This document shows, in pieces, positions 61,296 to 64,000 of a DNA stretch of 64,000 nucleotides. Numbering within the stretch: the stretch's first letter is position 1; the number at the start of each line of letters is the position of its first letter. Location of the stretch: NCBI RefSeq assembly GCF_900086705.1, contig NZ_LT575483.1:3264054-3328053 (forward strand), read 5' to 3'. Source of the DNA: Massilibacillus massiliensis (GTDB lineage Bacteria > Bacillota > Negativicutes > FLKF01). Made by a program: the position numbers and the translations under genes. The notes under the pieces are model-generated. The model did no database searches, was not told the origin of the DNA, and saw only the letters and a program-made list of their open reading frames with translations.

Positions 61296-62556
61296 CTTTT
61301 GGATTCATATATGATTTTAATTTTAAATAAGCGAAAGCAAAGCATCCTAATATAAATGGAAAAAGGCAGATGACCCCACTGCTGAAAAATAATAGGGAGC
61401 AGATACAAAAGGTTAAACATGCACACCACCATACAGGAGACCATTTCATTAAAAGTTTTATTCCGGCCGCCATAGAAATTACATAAGAAAGCAAAAATAC
61501 AGATCCAGGAAATTTTAATAATTGATTTAAATCTGGAGCAAAAAAGACGAAATAAAGTAAGACGAAAGCGAAAGCAATTCCTAAGGCAAAGAGCGCGTTC
61601 ATTGGTGTCTTGTAGTTAGGATGTAATCTAGATAGCGTTTTTGGAAATGAACCATCACGTGCTTCATGATAGATAATTCGCGAAAAACCGGCAATATTGG
61701 CATGAATAGAAGAAAAGGTGATGAACACGCTTAAAAGAGCAATGATAGAGCCCGCAGTTTTACCAAAAGATAAAGCAATAAGTGAACTTAATGATGTAAT
61801 AGAGTCTGATGAAAGATATATATTTGTGCCGATGGTTACGAAAGAAATTGCTACATAAAGAAAAGTAATAAATAAAGCTGAGAGAAAAAGGCTAATGGGG
61901 ATGTCGTGTGATGGATTTTTAAATTCCTCAGCTAAAGGGCAAATCAATTCAAAACCAGCAAAAGCGAAAAAAATTAAAGGAAAAAGCGACATGGTAGATG
62001 AAGTACCATATGGATTAAACGGTAAGAAGTAATCTAACTTAACATGAGGTAAAGAAGTTGCAATAACAATGCAAAGAACGGTGATAATTAATATGACAAC
62101 GCTAGAACTAACCTTTGAAGAAAGATCAATCCCATGAATATTTAAAAATATTGAAAAGTAAAGCATAGATGCTGCAACTAGAACCAATTGCGTAAAGCTC
62201 AACGGAAATACATAGCCTAAATAATAGGCACCGCTCAGTGCTACGGAAGGAAGTCCGATCGGAATAGAACCCATAAGTATCCAGCCTATAATGATTCCGG
62301 ATTTCTTGCCAAATGCTTGTTCTACGTATGAACAAATACCACCTGCTTTTGGTATGTTTGCTGCTAAATTGCTTAAAACAAGAACGATAGGAAATGCAAG
62401 GAAAGATGTAATTATCCAAATAAGCAAGGAAGCTGGACCGGCTTGCTGTGCGCTTAAAGATGGTAAGACCAATATGCCGCAACCGATAACAGCCGATATG
62501 GATAGCATGGAACCTTCTTTCCAAGTTAAAACTTTATTTAAATTTGTTTTTGACAT
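61279..62556 (-). CDS. APC-family amino acid permease
   Basis: About 425 residues, twelve hydrophobic segments. VIGCGILVLPSLSAQQAGPAS near the N-terminus is the APC substrate-loop pattern. FAFAGFELICPLAEEFKNP and EARDGSFPKTLSRLHPNYKTP are further family landmarks. AAGGA lies 8 bases before the ATG at 62556. Divergent from a LysR gene, which probably controls it. Confidence 0.85.
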   Translation of the reverse strand: MSKTNLNKVLTWKEGSMLSISAVIGCGILVLPSLSAQQAGPASLLIWIITSFLAFPIVLVLSNLAANIPKAGGICSYVEQAFGKKSGIIIGWILMGSIPIGLPSVALSGAYYLGYVFPLSFTQLVLVAASMLYFSIFLNIHGIDLSSKVSSSVVILIITVLCIVIATSLPHVKLDYFLPFNPYGTSSTMSLFPLIFFAFAGFELICPLAEEFKNPSHDIPISLFLSALFITFLYVAISFVTIGTNIYLSSDSITSLSSLIALSFGKTAGSIIALLSVFITFSSIHANIAGFSRIIYHEARDGSFPKTLSRLHPNYKTPMNALFALGIAFAFVLLYFVFFAPDLNQLLKFPGSVFLLSYVISMAAGIKLLMKWSPVWWCACLTFCICSLLFFSSGVICLFPFILGCFAFAYLKLKSYMNPKDSQHR

Positions 62557-62711
62557 CACGTAATCCTTAGTTTGATTAAACTGATAAATTAATGCATTGA
62601 ATTTACTGTGACTTTATATTAGCATAAATAATAAAATCAATAAAATTGAATTATTTGAAGTGTAAGTTCGATTTTATTGAATTGAATAAATGTAAAGTGA
62701 GCATTTGTTAT

Positions 62712-63605
62712 ATGGAACTAAAAAATTTGAAAACCTTTGTTAAAATAGCCCAATATAAGAGTTTCTCAAAAACAGCAGAATATTTAGGCTATGCACAATC
62801 AACAGTTACCACACAGATTAAATTATTAGAAGAAGAATTGGAAACTAAGTTATTTGAACGAAGTGGACGGTGTGTTGAACTTACAGCACATGGAGAGCTA
62901 TTCTTAGAATATGCGGAAAAGATTTTATTACTGAGTGAGAAGGCAAAAAATGTGCTTGATGAAAAAAACACACCCAAGGGAACATTAAGAATAGGCGTAG
63001 TAGAATCAATTTGTACTTTAAAACTTCCTGAATTATTAAAAATTTATCATCTCAAATACCCAGAAGTTGATATTGTCATTAAATTAGGATTTTGTGCTGA
63101 ATTAAGAAAAATGTTAAAAAACAATAGTGTTGATGTGGCTTTTATGTTGGATCAAGAAATAAGACAAGATGAATTTGTTTCAAGTCTTTCAATAAATGAA
63201 CCAATGGTAATTTTAGCAGCAGCAAATCATCGATTTCGTAACAAAATTAGTTTGACGATGAAAGACATTGCCAATGAACCTCTCATTCTTACTGAAAAAG
63301 GTTGTAGCTATCGGTGTGCTTTGGAAAATAGATTTTATAAGAATCATTTACAGCCGCATATTGCGCTTGAGGTCGGAAATATTGAAACAATAAAAAGCTT
63401 TGTAAAGAGTAACTTAGGAATTACTCTATTACCACGTATGACGGTCACAGAAGAATTAGCAAAGAAAGAATTGGTCATTTTAAACGTTGAAGAATGTGAT
63501 ATAAAAATGAACAGGCAAATTATCTATCTTAAAAATAAGTGGATAACAGCTGCAATGCAGTCTTTTATTTCTCTGGCGATTGAATTGGAGAATGTAAAAA
63601 AATAA
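62712..63605 (+). CDS. LysR-family transcriptional regulator
   Basis: 297 residues from the ATG at 62712. N-terminal winged helix: LKTFVKIAQYKSFSKTAEYLGYAQSTVTTQIKLLEEELETKLFER. A substrate-binding domain follows from about residue 90 (LRIGVVES, LLPRMTVTEE). Divergent from the APC permease, the usual place for its target. Ribosome site weak (AAGTGAG). Confidence 0.88.
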   Translation: MELKNLKTFVKIAQYKSFSKTAEYLGYAQSTVTTQIKLLEEELETKLFERSGRCVELTAHGELFLEYAEKILLLSEKAKNVLDEKNTPKGTLRIGVVESICTLKLPELLKIYHLKYPEVDIVIKLGFCAELRKMLKNNSVDVAFMLDQEIRQDEFVSSLSINEPMVILAAANHRFRNKISLTMKDIANEPLILTEKGCSYRCALENRFYKNHLQPHIALEVGNIETIKSFVKSNLGITLLPRMTVTEELAKKELVILNVEECDIKMNRQIIYLKNKWITAAMQSFISLAIELENVKK

Positions 63606-63635
63606 TAAAATTTGTTGAATTTTAAATAAAAAGTG

Positions 63636-63665
63636 TTGACAGTAATATTTTATTTATGCTAATAT
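63636..63665 (+). promoter_or_regulatory. rRNA promoter P1
   Basis: TTGACA (63636-63641), 18 bp, TAATAT (63660-63665) with an upstream TATGC extended -10. Confidence 0.65.
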
Positions 63666-63728
63666 AAATAAGTCGCCAATGACAGTGATTGATTACTGCA
63701 GTGTACGACGATGAAGTTTAAAAATATA

Positions 63729-63757
63729 TTGACACGGATTTTTAAATGTGTTAATAT
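63729..63757 (+). promoter_or_regulatory. rRNA promoter P2
   Basis: TTGACA (63729-63734), 17 bp, TAATAT (63752-63757). A TGTTCTCTGAAAACTAAACA leader element (63789-63808), typical before Firmicute 16S genes, follows. Confidence 0.75.
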
Positions 63758-63930
63758 ATATAAGCTGACAACGAAGATTGCCAGCAAGTGTTCTCTGAAA
63801 ACTAAACAATGTAGATGAAATAAATGCCAGATGTGCGGTGTCTATCGTAAGATAAACACAAAACAAAAACAATTTCTTTTAAAAAGAAACAAGATATTAA
63901 TTGAGCCTTTTAGGCTTTCTAATAATAAAT

Positions 63931-64000
<70 letters not shown>

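Overview
The window reads as a chromosome segment of an AT-rich, low-GC diderm Firmicute, most likely a Negativicute (Selenomonas/Pectinatus/Sporomusa-type relatives). An RND efflux pump with a lipoprotein adaptor implies an outer membrane. Firmicute regulatory hallmarks (CIRCE operator, tetrahydrofolate riboswitch, strong AGGAGG ribosome sites, a Firmicute-style 16S 5' end) sit in the same sequence. No phage, transposase, CRISPR array or tRNA was found. The genus assignment is inference.

Layout. 1-3.6 kb: 3' part of a DASS anion transporter, then a gene-poor stretch with several promoter-plus-terminator units that look like small RNAs, an EamA transporter, a 25-residue microprotein behind a structured leader, and a duplicated YezD-like protein. 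3.6-11 kb: aminotransferase, L-2-hydroxyacid dehydrogenase, and a MarR gene divergent from an AcrAB-type pump. 11-20.5 kb: secreted protein, chemoreceptor, CIRCE-controlled htpG, two-component system, YwbE and a DEAD-box helicase. 20.5-24 kb: an operon of cysteine-less HMA-like proteins with an unusual P1B-type ATPase. 24-32.8 kb: PPi-type phosphofructokinase, DUF134 regulator, dicarboxylate/amino-acid symporter, twin DUF445 proteins, corrinoid adenosyltransferase and cardiolipin synthase. 33-39 kb: MarR/MFS pair, peptidase, EamA and MFS transporters. 39-41.3 kb: panBCD behind a structured leader. 41.5-52 kb: AI-2E family protein, aspartase, riboswitch-controlled folT, SbmA/YddA-like ABC protein, M20 and M29 peptidases, azlCD. 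52-64 kb: topB, YitT, adenine deaminase, thiM-thiW, a metal-dependent hydrolase, a cyclophilin lipoprotein, a GIY-YIG protein, an amino-acid permease with a divergent LysR, and finally tandem rRNA promoters with the first bases of a 16S gene.

How it works together. Much of the content is nutrient handling: amino-acid, dicarboxylate and folate uptake, pantothenate and thiamine vitamers, aspartate deamination, peptide breakdown. Aspartase and the symporter share TGTATACA palindromes and may be co-regulated.

The most unusual content is non-coding. Two inverted copies of a roughly 190-bp element (33057-33248 and 52022-52214) keep a perfect stem although the stem sequence differs, i.e. they covary. 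A second family of roughly 170-bp palindromic repeats (26155-26324 and 32800-32970, with shorter derivatives at 14014, 16751 and 44378) does the same. Start codons were chosen from ribosome-binding-site spacing. All functional calls come from reading motifs by eye; no database search was run.
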